A DNA stretch of 64,000 nt from Verrucomicrobiaceae bacterium (lineage in GTDB: Bacteria; Verrucomicrobiota; Verrucomicrobiia; Verrucomicrobiales; Verrucomicrobiaceae): positions 434,001 to 498,000 of the forward strand of contig CANGYJ010000001.1 of NCBI GenBank assembly GCA_947458455.1. Direction: 5' to 3'. The notes under the pieces are model-generated. The model ran no database searches. It saw nothing but the letters and a program-made list of their open reading frames with translations, and was not told the DNA's origin. This document shows, in pieces, positions 46,021-54,693 of this stretch (position 1 is its first letter; every line of letters begins with the position of its first letter). A program made the translations under genes and the position numbers.

Positions 46021-46025
46021 TCACA
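46016..46025. other. Palindrome formed by two convergent stop codons
   Basis: TGTGATCACA is a perfect 10-bp palindrome made where the two oxidoreductase genes end against each other: the plus-strand TGA is 46018-46020 and the minus-strand TGA complement is 46021-46023. No base separates the two stops. Confidence 0.7.
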
Positions 46026-47172
46026 GCTCCGTCACCGGCAGCCACTTCCGCTGTTCCCAGCTTTGCAGGCCGAGTTCGGCAAGTTGCACACCTTTGGCAC
46101 CTTCACGCAGCGTCCACGGGAAGGGCGCATCCACGGCGACGTGCTTCAAAAACGCCTCCCACTGGATTTTGAAGGCGTTGTCGTAGGTCGTGGCATCCGG
46201 CACCTTCTGCCAGCCTTCGAAGAAGTTGATCGGCTGCTGGATGTCGGGGTTCCAGATCGGGCGAGGTGTCACACCCGCGCTCTGTACCCAGCAGTCACGC
46301 AATCCCACGATGGCGCTGCCGTGCGTGCCATCGACCTGCATCGTGAGCAGGTCATCACGGCGCACGCGCACCGTCCAGGAGCTATTGAACTGGCAGATCA
46401 CACCGTCTTCACATTCAAAGGTCGCGTAACAGGCGTCGTCGCTGGTACAAGCGTATTCCTTGCCGCGTTCGTCGATGCGTTTCGGGAGGTGCGTGGCCCC
46501 CATGCAGCTCACCGCCTTCACTTTGCCAAAGAGATTGTCGATCACATAACGCCAATGGCAGAGCATATCGACGATGATGCCGCCGCCGTCCTCCTTGCGG
46601 TAATTCCACGACGGACGCTGCGCGGGTTGATCGCCATCCTCGCCGGTGAAGACCCAGTAACCGAACTCACCGCGCACACTCAAAATGCGGCCGAAGAAGC
46701 CCTGATCCTTCAGCAGCTTGAATTTGCGGATGCCGCTCAGCCACAGCTTGTCCTGCACCACGCCGTTTTTCACGCCCGCGTCCTCGCAGAGCTTGGCAAG
46801 GCGCAGCGCTTCGGCTGTTTCCACCGCCGTTGGCTTCTCGCAGTAGATGGCCTTCTTCGCTTTTACGGCCTTCTCGACAAAGCCCGCCCGTTGCAGCGTG
46901 CCGCTGGCATCGAAAAAGATCTCGTCATCCGGGTTCGCGAGCGCTGCATCGACATCCGTCGTGAAACGCGTGACACCGGTGCGTGCCGCGAGTGCCGCGA
47001 GCTTTTCGTGATTGCGTCCCGTGAGGATGGGATCAGGCATCAAAGTCAGATCGTCATTCACTTTGAGGCCGCCTTGATCGCGGATCGCCTTGATGGACCG
47101 GATGAGGTGCTGGTTCGTGCCCATGCGTCCCGTGACGCCGTTCATGATGATGCCGATTCGTTGTGTTTTCAT
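46021..47172 (-). CDS. Gfo/Idh/MocA family oxidoreductase
   Basis: A 383-residue NAD(P)-dependent sugar-oxidoreductase-type protein from ATG 47172 (MKTQRIGIIMNGVTGRMGTN). The catalytic EKPTA (AIYCEKPTAVETAE) and HWRY (IIVDMLCHWRYVIDN) motifs are present. No signal peptide is seen, so it would be cytoplasmic. It is convergent with the other family member at 44677, which shares no close sequence. Its substrate, likely an inositol or sugar derivative, is not assignable. Confidence 0.87.
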   Translation of the reverse strand: MKTQRIGIIMNGVTGRMGTNQHLIRSIKAIRDQGGLKVNDDLTLMPDPILTGRNHEKLAALAARTGVTRFTTDVDAALANPDDEIFFDASGTLQRAGFVEKAVKAKKAIYCEKPTAVETAEALRLAKLCEDAGVKNGVVQDKLWLSGIRKFKLLKDQGFFGRILSVRGEFGYWVFTGEDGDQPAQRPSWNYRKEDGGGIIVDMLCHWRYVIDNLFGKVKAVSCMGATHLPKRIDERGKEYACTSDDACYATFECEDGVICQFNSSWTVRVRRDDLLTMQVDGTHGSAIVGLRDCWVQSAGVTPRPIWNPDIQQPINFFEGWQKVPDATTYDNAFKIQWEAFLKHVAVDAPFPWTLREGAKGVQLAELGLQSWEQRKWLPVTEL

Positions 47173-47268
47173 AGGTGGAGGAAAGTTCACCATGAGAACC
47201 CACACCCAGCGATTGGTAAATCAGTTCTTTCCGATGCTTATAATCGGAAATAGTGATTAAATCGCACA

Positions 47269-47700
47269 TCAATCGTTAAGCACATGACTCTGCGACATGA
47301 ATGTAAGGCATACGCCGCGCAAACTCCAAGCAGCTACACGCCACCAGTTGGTAGACACTAGCCGTTGATGGGCCTGCTTATCAAAGCCCGCGGATAGTTT
47401 TTCGTGTAGAGGGACCTGCACCAGCCAAGTGGATGTCCAGTTGAATGCCAGCGGAAGCAAACTTGCGAGGAACCATGGTTCGCGGAAGTCGGTCATCACC
47501 ATCAGTCCGGCCGTGCCGATTTCAGTGAACATTAATGGAGCTACGACCCAGGTGATTCTCTTGGTGTAGCGTTGGTGATAAGTTTGAAAAGATTCTCGCC
47601 CGATTTCGGAAAACAGGGGGTAATGGGCCAACTGAATGGTCCAGATGAGACCCACCAGCGCCCATGTCGAGCCATTGTGAAAGGTGAACAACAGACTCAT
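47269..47700 (-). CDS. Conserved small membrane protein of the photolyase-like operon
   Basis: A 143-residue protein of four hydrophobic segments (start ATG 47700, overlapping the preceding stop by four bases). Conserved-looking residues are His26 and Tyr27 in LAHYPLF, QTYHQRYTKRITWVV, HEKLSAGFD, and the final WRVAAWSLRG. The pattern of His/Trp/Arg near membrane edges is suggestive of a heme or quinone protein but no cofactor motif is certain. I do not recognise the family. It is last in a run of four minus-strand genes. Confidence 0.7.
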   Translation of the reverse strand: MSLLFTFHNGSTWALVGLIWTIQLAHYPLFSEIGRESFQTYHQRYTKRITWVVAPLMFTEIGTAGLMVMTDFREPWFLASLLPLAFNWTSTWLVQVPLHEKLSAGFDKQAHQRLVSTNWWRVAAWSLRGVCLTFMSQSHVLND

Positions 47701-48641
47701 GACGCGGCGGGCAGTTGAGCCATGGCAGTGTAGTCTGGACGATCCGCTGCATTCGCAAGAATGAAGCGGCGCATGACCCGCCCCTGTTGAATGAAAAAGA
47801 CACCCGGCAATTGGGCGCCGTCTCCTTCCAAGGCACCGGGACGATGACCGGCTAGGAAGGATTTGAACCCGCGCCACCAGACGCTGATACCAAACAGTTG
47901 GTTCAACTTGCCACGACGCAAGCCCAGTCCTCGGTAGAGCCGACGCTCGGGATCGGAGATCGCTGGCACATCGCCGAGACCGTAACTCTTGGTGAAGTCG
48001 GCAAAGGATGCTGCGGAGTCCATGTGAACGAGAGCGAGCTTGGTTCCGTTTTTCTCGATGCCCGCACGGCACGCGGCTAGGTCCGCCAATGCTTCACGAC
48101 AGAACGAGCAGCCTGATTGGCGCAGAAAGACTAGCAGCACAGGATGCTGCTGGGAAGCATCAGCGAGGCTAATGCCGTTCGTGGTCATCGTCTGGGCGAG
48201 CAAGGTCGATTCATCGGAGAGAGGAGCCGCATCGGCATCGCTTTGGTATCGGTCCCATGCGTGTCTCAGGATGAGGAGAAAGGGCACCCACCAGATGAGA
48301 TCATTGGTCACACAGTTAAGCGCAAAACCCCAGGGCAACTGGCCAGTCCAAAGCGCTTGCACCATGCCAAGAGGGCCGAACACTTTTCCGAGAAAGCCCA
48401 CTAGCACGATGGGCCAATGCTTTGCCGGATCAAAGGCCGCGATGGCATAACCGACGCCATAGACGCCGACGATCATGCCGATGCACTGCCAGAATTGCGG
48501 GTAATTGGGCTGTGGCATATCCAGCCAATTAAAAATGGCCCCAGGAAATAAGACGGCCCACGCACCCCAGAGCACATTGTAAAGTCCAGCAGCGAGAAGA
48601 ACGTTCCGCATCCAACTTGGCGACGAATTAGAGGAGGTCAT
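47697..48641 (-). CDS. Membrane protein fused to a peroxiredoxin-like domain
   Basis: A 314-residue protein. The first 130 residues hold four membrane segments (about 12-35, 50-70, 77-97, 104-127). The rest is a thioredoxin-fold domain of the AhpC/TSA_2, peroxiredoxin-like (PRXL2/FAM213) type: LLVFLRQSGCSFCREALADL with Cys178 and Cys181, then ALVHMDSAASFADF and GVFFIQQGRVMRRF. The CxxC pair suggests a thiol reductase or peroxidase activity facing the cytoplasm. The following membrane gene overlaps by four bases. It is third in the run that starts with the photolyase-like gene. Confidence 0.85.
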   Translation of the reverse strand: MTSSNSSPSWMRNVLLAAGLYNVLWGAWAVLFPGAIFNWLDMPQPNYPQFWQCIGMIVGVYGVGYAIAAFDPAKHWPIVLVGFLGKVFGPLGMVQALWTGQLPWGFALNCVTNDLIWWVPFLLILRHAWDRYQSDADAAPLSDESTLLAQTMTTNGISLADASQQHPVLLVFLRQSGCSFCREALADLAACRAGIEKNGTKLALVHMDSAASFADFTKSYGLGDVPAISDPERRLYRGLGLRRGKLNQLFGISVWWRGFKSFLAGHRPGALEGDGAQLPGVFFIQQGRVMRRFILANAADRPDYTAMAQLPAAS

Positions 48642-48703
48642 AGTATTAAAAGGTGATCAGTGCGGAGTGGTGTCGATGACAGCTGCTGCGGCAGCTCCTT
48701 GGA

Positions 48704-48946
48704 TCATTCGTCATCGACTGGGCCTTTCAAATGCTGCTCGAACAGCTTTCGATGCTTCGTCACCCTGCCGGAAACACGTTTGCGCCACATGCGAAAGCTG
48801 GAGGGCTTCAACTCACGGCGCATCACATCAATGACCTGCCTCTCGGTGAGGCCTGTGCGCTCCTCAATCTGCTCAAACGTGGTACGATCCTCCCACGCAT
48901 AACGAATGATGTGGGAGACTTGTTCAGGCGTGGCAGCCGTTTTCAT
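48704..48946 (-). CDS. TIGR03643 family protein (DUF2805)
   Basis: An 80-residue small protein. TPEQVSHIIRYAWEDRTTFEQIEERTGLTE and RQVIDVMRRELKPSSFRMWRKRV match the TIGR03643 family, thought to be a helix-turn-helix protein and commonly found in bacteria that also encode cryptochrome/photolyase-type flavoproteins. It begins 11 bases after the stop of the photolyase-like gene. A DNA-binding role is plausible from the helix-turn-helix-like text; I know of no experiment. Confidence 0.85.
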   Translation of the reverse strand: MKTAATPEQVSHIIRYAWEDRTTFEQIEERTGLTERQVIDVMRRELKPSSFRMWRKRVSGRVTKHRKLFEQHLKGPVDDE

Positions 48947-48957
48947 GAAATGGAACT

Positions 48958-50181
48958 CTATTTAAAATGGCGGCTCATCTTCACCCAGAAGGGAAAGAAG
49001 CCCGCCGTGGCAAAGGAGAAAGCGGTGGCATCAGAAACTCTCCGAATCAGAGTCAACCGAGTCCCCATCGCTGCGAAGCTGGCGCTAAGGCGTGGCAGCA
49101 TGTCGTGGATAGGTCCTATCATGGGTGCAAACGCCACCACCTCAGCAAGTTCATTCTCCCGCACCCAAGAGCAAAGGCCTGCAACCGGATCATCGGTTTC
49201 TAGGGCTAATGCGGGGCAGGCATAGTGAGCCGCCGCTCTCTCAAGACCATCGCCCAGCACCGCATGCAGTGAAGCGGCACGCTGACTGCTCAATTGGTAA
49301 GTCTGTGAATACACATAGCCGCTGAGGCACGCGGCCACGCTAACCGGGGCCAGCAAGGCCAGCGGTCCGATCTCCGGTGTGAGATCATCCGGGTGAATCC
49401 AGAGTCCTGTCCGATTGCTGGTAGGACCCAGGGCCGTTGGATACTGCATTGGCACCTTTTTTGCGACATCGCCAGCCTCCTCAACAATGCTGGCGACCAC
49501 GGCACCGTCAGCCAATCGTTCGCTGCCAGCCGTATTTCCCGTGAGATAATTGGGTGCATATTTCTCGATGTTCGACAGCTTTACGAGGTAGCTTTTTCCG
49601 CGAGTTTGCAAACCTGCAACCCACCTCCATGAAAGTGTGTTACTCGCAGGGTCTGCATCGATGAGATGTCTGAAGAAGAAATCCGCACCCAACTCCCAAG
49701 GCAACTTTTCCACATGAACCCAAAAACTCGCCCACCACATCCGAGCGTGGTTGTGGAGATAGCCCGTTTCAATCAACTCACGAGCGATCACATCCATGCA
49801 GGCAACTCCACTCTCGCCGCACATGACCGCTCGAGCCCGAGCCAAGGTTTCTGCCGGGAGTTGTTGTGGCAAAGAGCGGACGCGCTGCCGCCACTGTGTC
49901 CAAACCTGCGGGTTAATCTCAAGCCAACCTTTCCAATAGCGACGCCAACAAATCTCTTGGAGCCACTTCTCAGCGATCTGAAAAGAATGCTCTGCCAGGG
50001 TTTCTGCAATGATTTCATCTTCCAGCAAAGTCCGAAAACGGATGCTCGCCCCCAAGCGTGACACATTGTCATGTCCAGCTTGCACCCGATTCCTGGCACT
50101 CGCGTAGCTCGGCACCAAAGGGAGAAATGCCCTCCAAGAAACGAGGGCCATCTGCCGGGTTAAGCGATCAAGCGGGTGCAT
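48958..50181 (-). CDS. Photolyase-like FAD-binding protein, apparently with swapped domain order
   Basis: A 407-residue protein with the FAD-binding helical domain of DNA photolyases at the N-terminus (about residues 25-215), not at its usual C-terminal place. Typical text is DNVSRLGASIRFRTLL, WLQEICWRRYWKGWL, ETGYLHNHARMWWASFWVH, DFFFRHLIDADPASNTLSW and RWVAGLQTRG. The C-terminal half, from about residue 300, has the flavour of the photolyase alpha/beta domain: CPALALETDDPVAGLCSW, AEVVAFAPMIGPIHDM and the final AGFFPFWVKMSRHF. It heads a four-gene set with TIGR03643, a peroxiredoxin-like membrane protein and a small membrane protein. Photolyase activity is not proven. Confidence 0.85.
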   Translation of the reverse strand: MHPLDRLTRQMALVSWRAFLPLVPSYASARNRVQAGHDNVSRLGASIRFRTLLEDEIIAETLAEHSFQIAEKWLQEICWRRYWKGWLEINPQVWTQWRQRVRSLPQQLPAETLARARAVMCGESGVACMDVIARELIETGYLHNHARMWWASFWVHVEKLPWELGADFFFRHLIDADPASNTLSWRWVAGLQTRGKSYLVKLSNIEKYAPNYLTGNTAGSERLADGAVVASIVEEAGDVAKKVPMQYPTALGPTSNRTGLWIHPDDLTPEIGPLALLAPVSVAACLSGYVYSQTYQLSSQRAASLHAVLGDGLERAAAHYACPALALETDDPVAGLCSWVRENELAEVVAFAPMIGPIHDMLPRLSASFAAMGTRLTLIRRVSDATAFSFATAGFFPFWVKMSRHFK

Positions 50182-50424
50182 TGGTCAGAAATTAATAGAA
50201 CATTGGGGAATGAGGCGCGGAGCACTTGCACCTACTATATCGCTACGCTTAGCAAGCCCTTTGAGATGCATTGAGTGTGGCGAGGCCTATCCAACTTTGA
50301 AAAATCGATTTTCTGAAAAACTTCAGAACATCCATATTCCTACCTTTCTCATCACCCTGCTCGGCCAACAGGCACTTCATATCATGAATGAAGGCGGAAA
50401 AGTCGTTGGGCATTCACCACTTGG

Positions 50425-51240
50425 CTAGGCGTAGAGATTGCCGTAGCTGGAGGCGATCTGATCGAGGAAGAGGCTTTGGTCTTCGGCCCACCATTTGTGG
50501 GAGAAGATTTCGACCTCACGGTGGCCGGTGAAGCCGGTCGCATCGACCCAGTCGCTGATTTCGCGGATGTTGATGCAGCCTTCACCCATCAGGCCGCGGT
50601 CGTTGAGGAGATCAGTCGTCGGCGTTTTCCAATCACAGATGTGGAAGGCATGCAGACGGCCGGTTTGGCCCGCGAGATCAATCTGCGCCTTCAATTCCGG
50701 GTCCCACCAGACGTGATACACATCCACCGCGATGCCCACCGAAGCTGGCGAGCCGAGCGCATCGCAGATTTCATGTGCCTGACGCATCGTGTTCACCGCG
50801 CTGCGATCATCCGCATACATCGGATGCAGCGGCTCGATGGCGAGCTTCACGCCCGCGGCCTCCGCCGCAGGCAAACAAGCGGCGATGCCGTCCGTGATCT
50901 GTTTGCGGGATTCGACCAGCGCTTGCCCCGGAACGGCTCCACAAACCAAAACGATGAGAGGAGAGCCGATGGCGTGGGCTTGCTCGATGGCGAGGAGATT
51001 GTCGTCGATGGCCTTTTGGCGAACCGTAGCCGATTTGGCCGGGAAAAAGCCCCCACGGCACAAACTGACCACTTCCATGCCCGCATCGGCTGTCTGGTGC
51101 TTCACGTTGGCCAGATCACGACCTTCGAGAGCCTGCCGCCAGATGGTGATGCCGCTCACGCCACGTTTTGGGAATTCAGCGAGGCATTGTTCGAGGCTCA
51201 GCGGCTTCGTGGTGATGGTGTGGACGCACAGACGACTCAT
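50425..51240 (-). CDS. Sugar phosphate isomerase/epimerase (TIM barrel)
   Basis: A 271-residue xylose-isomerase-like TIM-barrel protein. The N-terminus RLCVHTITTKPLSLEQCLAE and the metal-site glutamate region VKLAIEPLHPM with AVDVYHVWWDPEL and GFTGHREVEIF are typical of the family. No signal peptide is seen. Such proteins convert keto sugars or inositol derivatives and are numerous in polysaccharide-degrading Verrucomicrobia. The gap on its downstream side, 50182-50424, has no feature I can support. Confidence 0.88.
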   Translation of the reverse strand: MSRLCVHTITTKPLSLEQCLAEFPKRGVSGITIWRQALEGRDLANVKHQTADAGMEVVSLCRGGFFPAKSATVRQKAIDDNLLAIEQAHAIGSPLIVLVCGAVPGQALVESRKQITDGIAACLPAAEAAGVKLAIEPLHPMYADDRSAVNTMRQAHEICDALGSPASVGIAVDVYHVWWDPELKAQIDLAGQTGRLHAFHICDWKTPTTDLLNDRGLMGEGCINIREISDWVDATGFTGHREVEIFSHKWWAEDQSLFLDQIASSYGNLYA

Positions 51241-51316
51241 GATAAAGCATGGTGTCGAGGCCTCGATGATTGGAAAAAGATTTCTTTGTTATGATGACGA
51301 TTCAAAACGCCAATCA

Positions 51317-54166
51317 TCAATCCAGGAAGCGGAACTCGGGCATCGACCAAAGCGTCTGGATGAGACGTGCCCACACACCACGCGTCTCTTCCTCGCTGGC
51401 ATTGCCAGAGGTGCTGGAGTCGAGGAACTCACGCACCTGAGCCAGCTCGGCATCACTCGGTAGACGCTGCAACGAACGCTGGAAGGCGCTGTGGATGCTC
51501 TTCATGGTTTCGACTTCCGTTTTGAGCACCAAATCAGCGGCGGCACGAGCTTGTTCGATGACCTTTGGGCTATTCATGAGGAACAAAGCCTGCGTGGCCA
51601 CGGTGCTGGTGGTGCGCTGGCCGATGGGCTGATTGATGTCCGCGAAGTCAAAGACCTCAAACAGCGGATGGCGCACATTGCGGAAGGCGGGGGTGTAAAC
51701 GCTACGGCGTGTGTCACTGAAGGTGTAGCCGTATTCGAGGTTCTGAACCTTTTGATCATTGGCATCGACAGCAGCCGCCTGTACCCCCGGGCCGCCGAAA
51801 TCACTCTTCAAGCTGCCCGCCGCCGCCAGCATGGCATCGCGGATGCATTCCGCGTCGAGGCGTTTTCGGTTCATGCGCGAGAGCAGGCGGTTGTCGGGGT
51901 CCGCGTAGGACGGGTTTTCCAACCCGTCTCCTGAACGAGTTGGAAAACTCGTTCTACTGCTCATCCGATACGTCCGGCTCATCACCATCTGCTTCACGAG
52001 GCGCTTCAAGCTCCAGCCATCCTCCATGAATTTCACGGCGAGGTAATCGAGGAGTTCAGGATGGCTGGGGACTTCGCCGGTGGAGCCAAAGTTATCCGTG
52101 GTGCGCACGATGCCTGCGCCGAAGAGCCAGTGCCAGACGCGATTCACCATGACGCGAGCGGTGAGCGGATGATCGCGAGAGGTGATCCACTGAGCGAGCT
52201 GAAGGCGACCGCTGGCATCGGCAGGAATGGCTGGAGCACCGGGACGCAGAGCCGCCTGGATAAAACCGCGTGGCACGGCGGCACCCAAATTCCGAATGCT
52301 GCCGCGGATGTGGATCTTCGCATCTTCAGGTGCCTCGTCTTCCGCCACCGCCATGGCTTCCGGACGCTCGGCACGGCCTTTTTGCCATTCTTTGAGCTGC
52401 TTTTCGAGACTGGCGAGCTTCGCTTTGATCTCCTTGGCCTTCTTGGATTCTTTGGCGACCACCGGTTCATCAGCCGATTCCTCAGCAGGCAGGAACTGCA
52501 CGGCATCGACGGTCACATACCCCTGCGAAGCGGCATTGGTGATGAGGACGAAGCCCTGACCAGTCGCCTCGAAGCGAAAAGTGCCGAGCGAGGCAAATTG
52601 CAGGCCTTTCAGGTTGCCCGTGGCGAGCTTGAAGCTCTTCAAATCTTCGCCGTCGGCATGCAGGATGGTGGCGGTGGCGCTTTCGGCACGGTTCGGACCC
52701 GCATTAAAGGCCACACGAATTTCATAGCGTCCAGCCTTGGGCAGCTTTGGCGTGAAGGTGATGGTCTTCTCGCCCTTGGCCTCGTTGTTGTCGCTCACAT
52801 AGCCTTGACCAATGAAAGGTCCAAAGTGCGTGGAGGTCTTCCAAAAGCCGACTTTCTGCGCTTCGGTGTCATCGACGACGATGCCGGGGAGGTCAGAGGC
52901 CGAGATGGTCTTCTTGCTGCGCAGGTCGGCGCTACCGGCATCGCGGAGATCGTCTTTGAGCGCGGCGATTTGTTCCGTGAGAGCCGTCACCTGCTTCTCG
53001 TGCTTTTGCATCTCCGTCTCCGCCTCGCCATCGAGCGGCAAAGGCTGGTCGATCCAGTGAGCGACGTTGTCGGTGTAGTTCTTGAGCGTCTTCGTGCTGC
53101 GGAGAATGCCAGCGAGAGCGTAGTAATCGCGGGTGGAGACGGGATCGAACTTATGATCGTGGCAGCGAGCACAGCCAATGGTCATACCGAGGAAGGCACG
53201 TCCCATCGTCTCGAGTTGCTCGTCCACGATGTCCATGCGCAGCATGCCTTTGTCCTGCTCCTCGTAGTTCGTGGGGCCGAGGGCGAGGAAACCGGTGGCC
53301 GTGAGCTGGCGGCGACGCTGCGCAGCATTTTCAAACGGCATCAAATCACCCGCGAGCTGCTCCGTGATCATGCGGTCGATCGGCGTGCTTTCGCGGATAG
53401 ACTGGAGGACGTAGTCCCGGAAGCGCCAAGCATCCTTGAAAGGCAGCGAACGGCCACCTCCAGAGGATTCGGCAAAGCGTGTGATGTCCAGCCAATGGGA
53501 GGTGAAGCGTTCCGCGAAGGCATCGGAGGCTAAAAAGTCATCGACGAGCTTTTCATAGGACGAATGCGACTGATGCGGCTGATGAGGCGGCAGGCCCGTG
53601 AGGTCAAAAGAGAGCCTTCGCAGCAAAGTCCCCGCATCCGCATCTGGTGCGGGCGAGAGGTTGTTTTGCTCCAGCTTCGCCAGAATGAAGCGGTCGATGT
53701 CATTGGCGGGCCAAGCGGTGTTTTTAACGGTGGGCGGTTCGATAACCTTGGGCGGTTGAAAGGACCAAAAGCTCGCATCGGCGCGTGCGGCTTTCGATTT
53801 GCTGCCGGAGGACGCAACTTCTTCGCGAGGATCGGGGGCACCGTCCTCGATCCACTTCTTCAAATCAGCGACCTCGCTTTCCTTGAGTTTCCTCTTCGGC
53901 GGCATCTTCAAATCGCGATCGGTGTAGCTGATGGCCTTCCAGAGGTGGGAGGTATCGAGTTTACCTGGAACGATGGCCGCGCCGGAATCACCGCCCGTTT
54001 GCCAACCGGCGCGTGAATCGAGGCGAAGGCCGCCTTTTTGTTTCTCGGGGCCGTGGCAGCCGATGCAGTTCTCGATGAGCAGCGGGCGGATGCGCTGCTC
54101 GAAATGCGTCATGTCCGCCGCCGAGGCGGAAAGGGTGAAAAGCAGCGTGAAGACGAGGGGACGCAT
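51317..54166 (-). CDS. PSD1/PSCyt-type cytochrome c protein (DUF1549-DUF1553)
   Basis: A 949-residue secreted protein. The signal peptide (MRPLVFTLLFTLSASAADM) leads into the heme motif CIGCH in RPLLIENCIGCHGPEKQKG, with KMPPKRKLKESEVADLKKW, then DUF1549 (WPANDIDRFILAKLEQ, FAERFTSHWLDITRFAESSG), a second heme-type site IGCARCHDHKFDPV, a golvesin-like beta domain, a long coiled part and DUF1553 (LTARVMVNRVWHWLFGAGIV, FGSTGEVPSHPELLD). ATG 54166 begins the signal peptide. An in-frame palindromic repeat inserts SRTSFPTRSGDGLENPSY (about 737-754) just before the ADPDNRLLSRMNRKRL motif. The partner DUF1501 gene is not adjacent. Confidence 0.93.
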   Translation of the reverse strand: MRPLVFTLLFTLSASAADMTHFEQRIRPLLIENCIGCHGPEKQKGGLRLDSRAGWQTGGDSGAAIVPGKLDTSHLWKAISYTDRDLKMPPKRKLKESEVADLKKWIEDGAPDPREEVASSGSKSKAARADASFWSFQPPKVIEPPTVKNTAWPANDIDRFILAKLEQNNLSPAPDADAGTLLRRLSFDLTGLPPHQPHQSHSSYEKLVDDFLASDAFAERFTSHWLDITRFAESSGGGRSLPFKDAWRFRDYVLQSIRESTPIDRMITEQLAGDLMPFENAAQRRRQLTATGFLALGPTNYEEQDKGMLRMDIVDEQLETMGRAFLGMTIGCARCHDHKFDPVSTRDYYALAGILRSTKTLKNYTDNVAHWIDQPLPLDGEAETEMQKHEKQVTALTEQIAALKDDLRDAGSADLRSKKTISASDLPGIVVDDTEAQKVGFWKTSTHFGPFIGQGYVSDNNEAKGEKTITFTPKLPKAGRYEIRVAFNAGPNRAESATATILHADGEDLKSFKLATGNLKGLQFASLGTFRFEATGQGFVLITNAASQGYVTVDAVQFLPAEESADEPVVAKESKKAKEIKAKLASLEKQLKEWQKGRAERPEAMAVAEDEAPEDAKIHIRGSIRNLGAAVPRGFIQAALRPGAPAIPADASGRLQLAQWITSRDHPLTARVMVNRVWHWLFGAGIVRTTDNFGSTGEVPSHPELLDYLAVKFMEDGWSLKRLVKQMVMSRTYRMSSRTSFPTRSGDGLENPSYADPDNRLLSRMNRKRLDAECIRDAMLAAAGSLKSDFGGPGVQAAAVDANDQKVQNLEYGYTFSDTRRSVYTPAFRNVRHPLFEVFDFADINQPIGQRTTSTVATQALFLMNSPKVIEQARAAADLVLKTEVETMKSIHSAFQRSLQRLPSDAELAQVREFLDSSTSGNASEEETRGVWARLIQTLWSMPEFRFLD
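51905..51957. repeat. In-frame double palindrome in the PSD1 gene
   Basis: Left arm 51905-51927 and right arm 51935-51957 are a 23-base inverted repeat matching at 20 positions, each arm itself a palindrome (ACGGGTTTTCCAACCCGT and ACGAGTTGGAAAACTCGT). It keeps the frame open and lies between two well conserved motifs of the DUF1553 domain, where relatives have only a few residues. Confidence 0.8.
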
Positions 54167-54255
54167 GAGGGCCGAAGGCAAACGAGCAGGCTCTGGAGCC
54201 TCTTTCAGGAAGGCATCGAGGTAAGCACATGAAACCACCTCCCCTGCCCCGAGCC

Positions 54256-54693
54256 TCACTTGGAGATTTCCTTTTCCAGCACGCTCCAGCCGCCTTTGAA
54301 GATGAAGGCATCTTTGACGAAGCCCATCTCCTTGAGCCGCTCCATCACCTTCCGGCTGGCTTCGCACTTTTGGCCGCTACAATAGATGATGACCGGCTTG
54401 GAGTTCATTTGCAGGGCGTCGAGGTGCTGCACGAGCTGCTCGTCAAACTGCTGCTCGCTCACGTTGAGCGCTCCGGGCATGTGGGCAGCGGCAAATTGAT
54501 CCGCAGGTCTGGCGTCGATCCATAGCACCTCGCCCGCGAATTTTTCGCGGATGACGGGCATGCTGACCTCGTCATCACGCAGCGGCTCCTGCGTCAAAAA
54601 CAGCGCCGGAGCCTTCGGATGCCAGGTGTAGGTGCCAAAAGCCGCCACGGCAGCGAGGCTCAAGAGAATGAGCGATTGCGAAATGGCTTTCAT
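54256..54693 (-). CDS. Membrane-anchored rhodanese-like protein
   Basis: A 145-residue protein with one N-terminal membrane segment (residues 8-22) and a rhodanese domain (55-140) carrying the active-site loop YCSGQKCEASR with Cys105, preceded by VLWIDARPADQFAAAHMPGALN. It would transfer sulfane sulfur or bind it, facing the periplasm. It overlaps the DUF1573 gene by four bases, and the pair is probably one transcript. A role in thiol or metal supply for the nearby cytochromes is only conjecture. Confidence 0.88.
   Translation of the reverse strand: MKAISQSLILLSLAAVAAFGTYTWHPKAPALFLTQEPLRDDEVSMPVIREKFAGEVLWIDARPADQFAAAHMPGALNVSEQQFDEQLVQHLDALQMNSKPVIIYCSGQKCEASRKVMERLKEMGFVKDAFIFKGGWSVLEKEISK

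Noticed and set aside
50210-50428. Plus-strand frame of 72 codons in the gap before the isomerase
   Set aside because: Only a CxxC-like pair, no ribosome site and no second evidence for coding.
52061-53533. Plus-strand frame of about 490 codons within the PSD1 gene
   Set aside because: Antisense of a gene with clear motifs; no ribosome site or family pattern.
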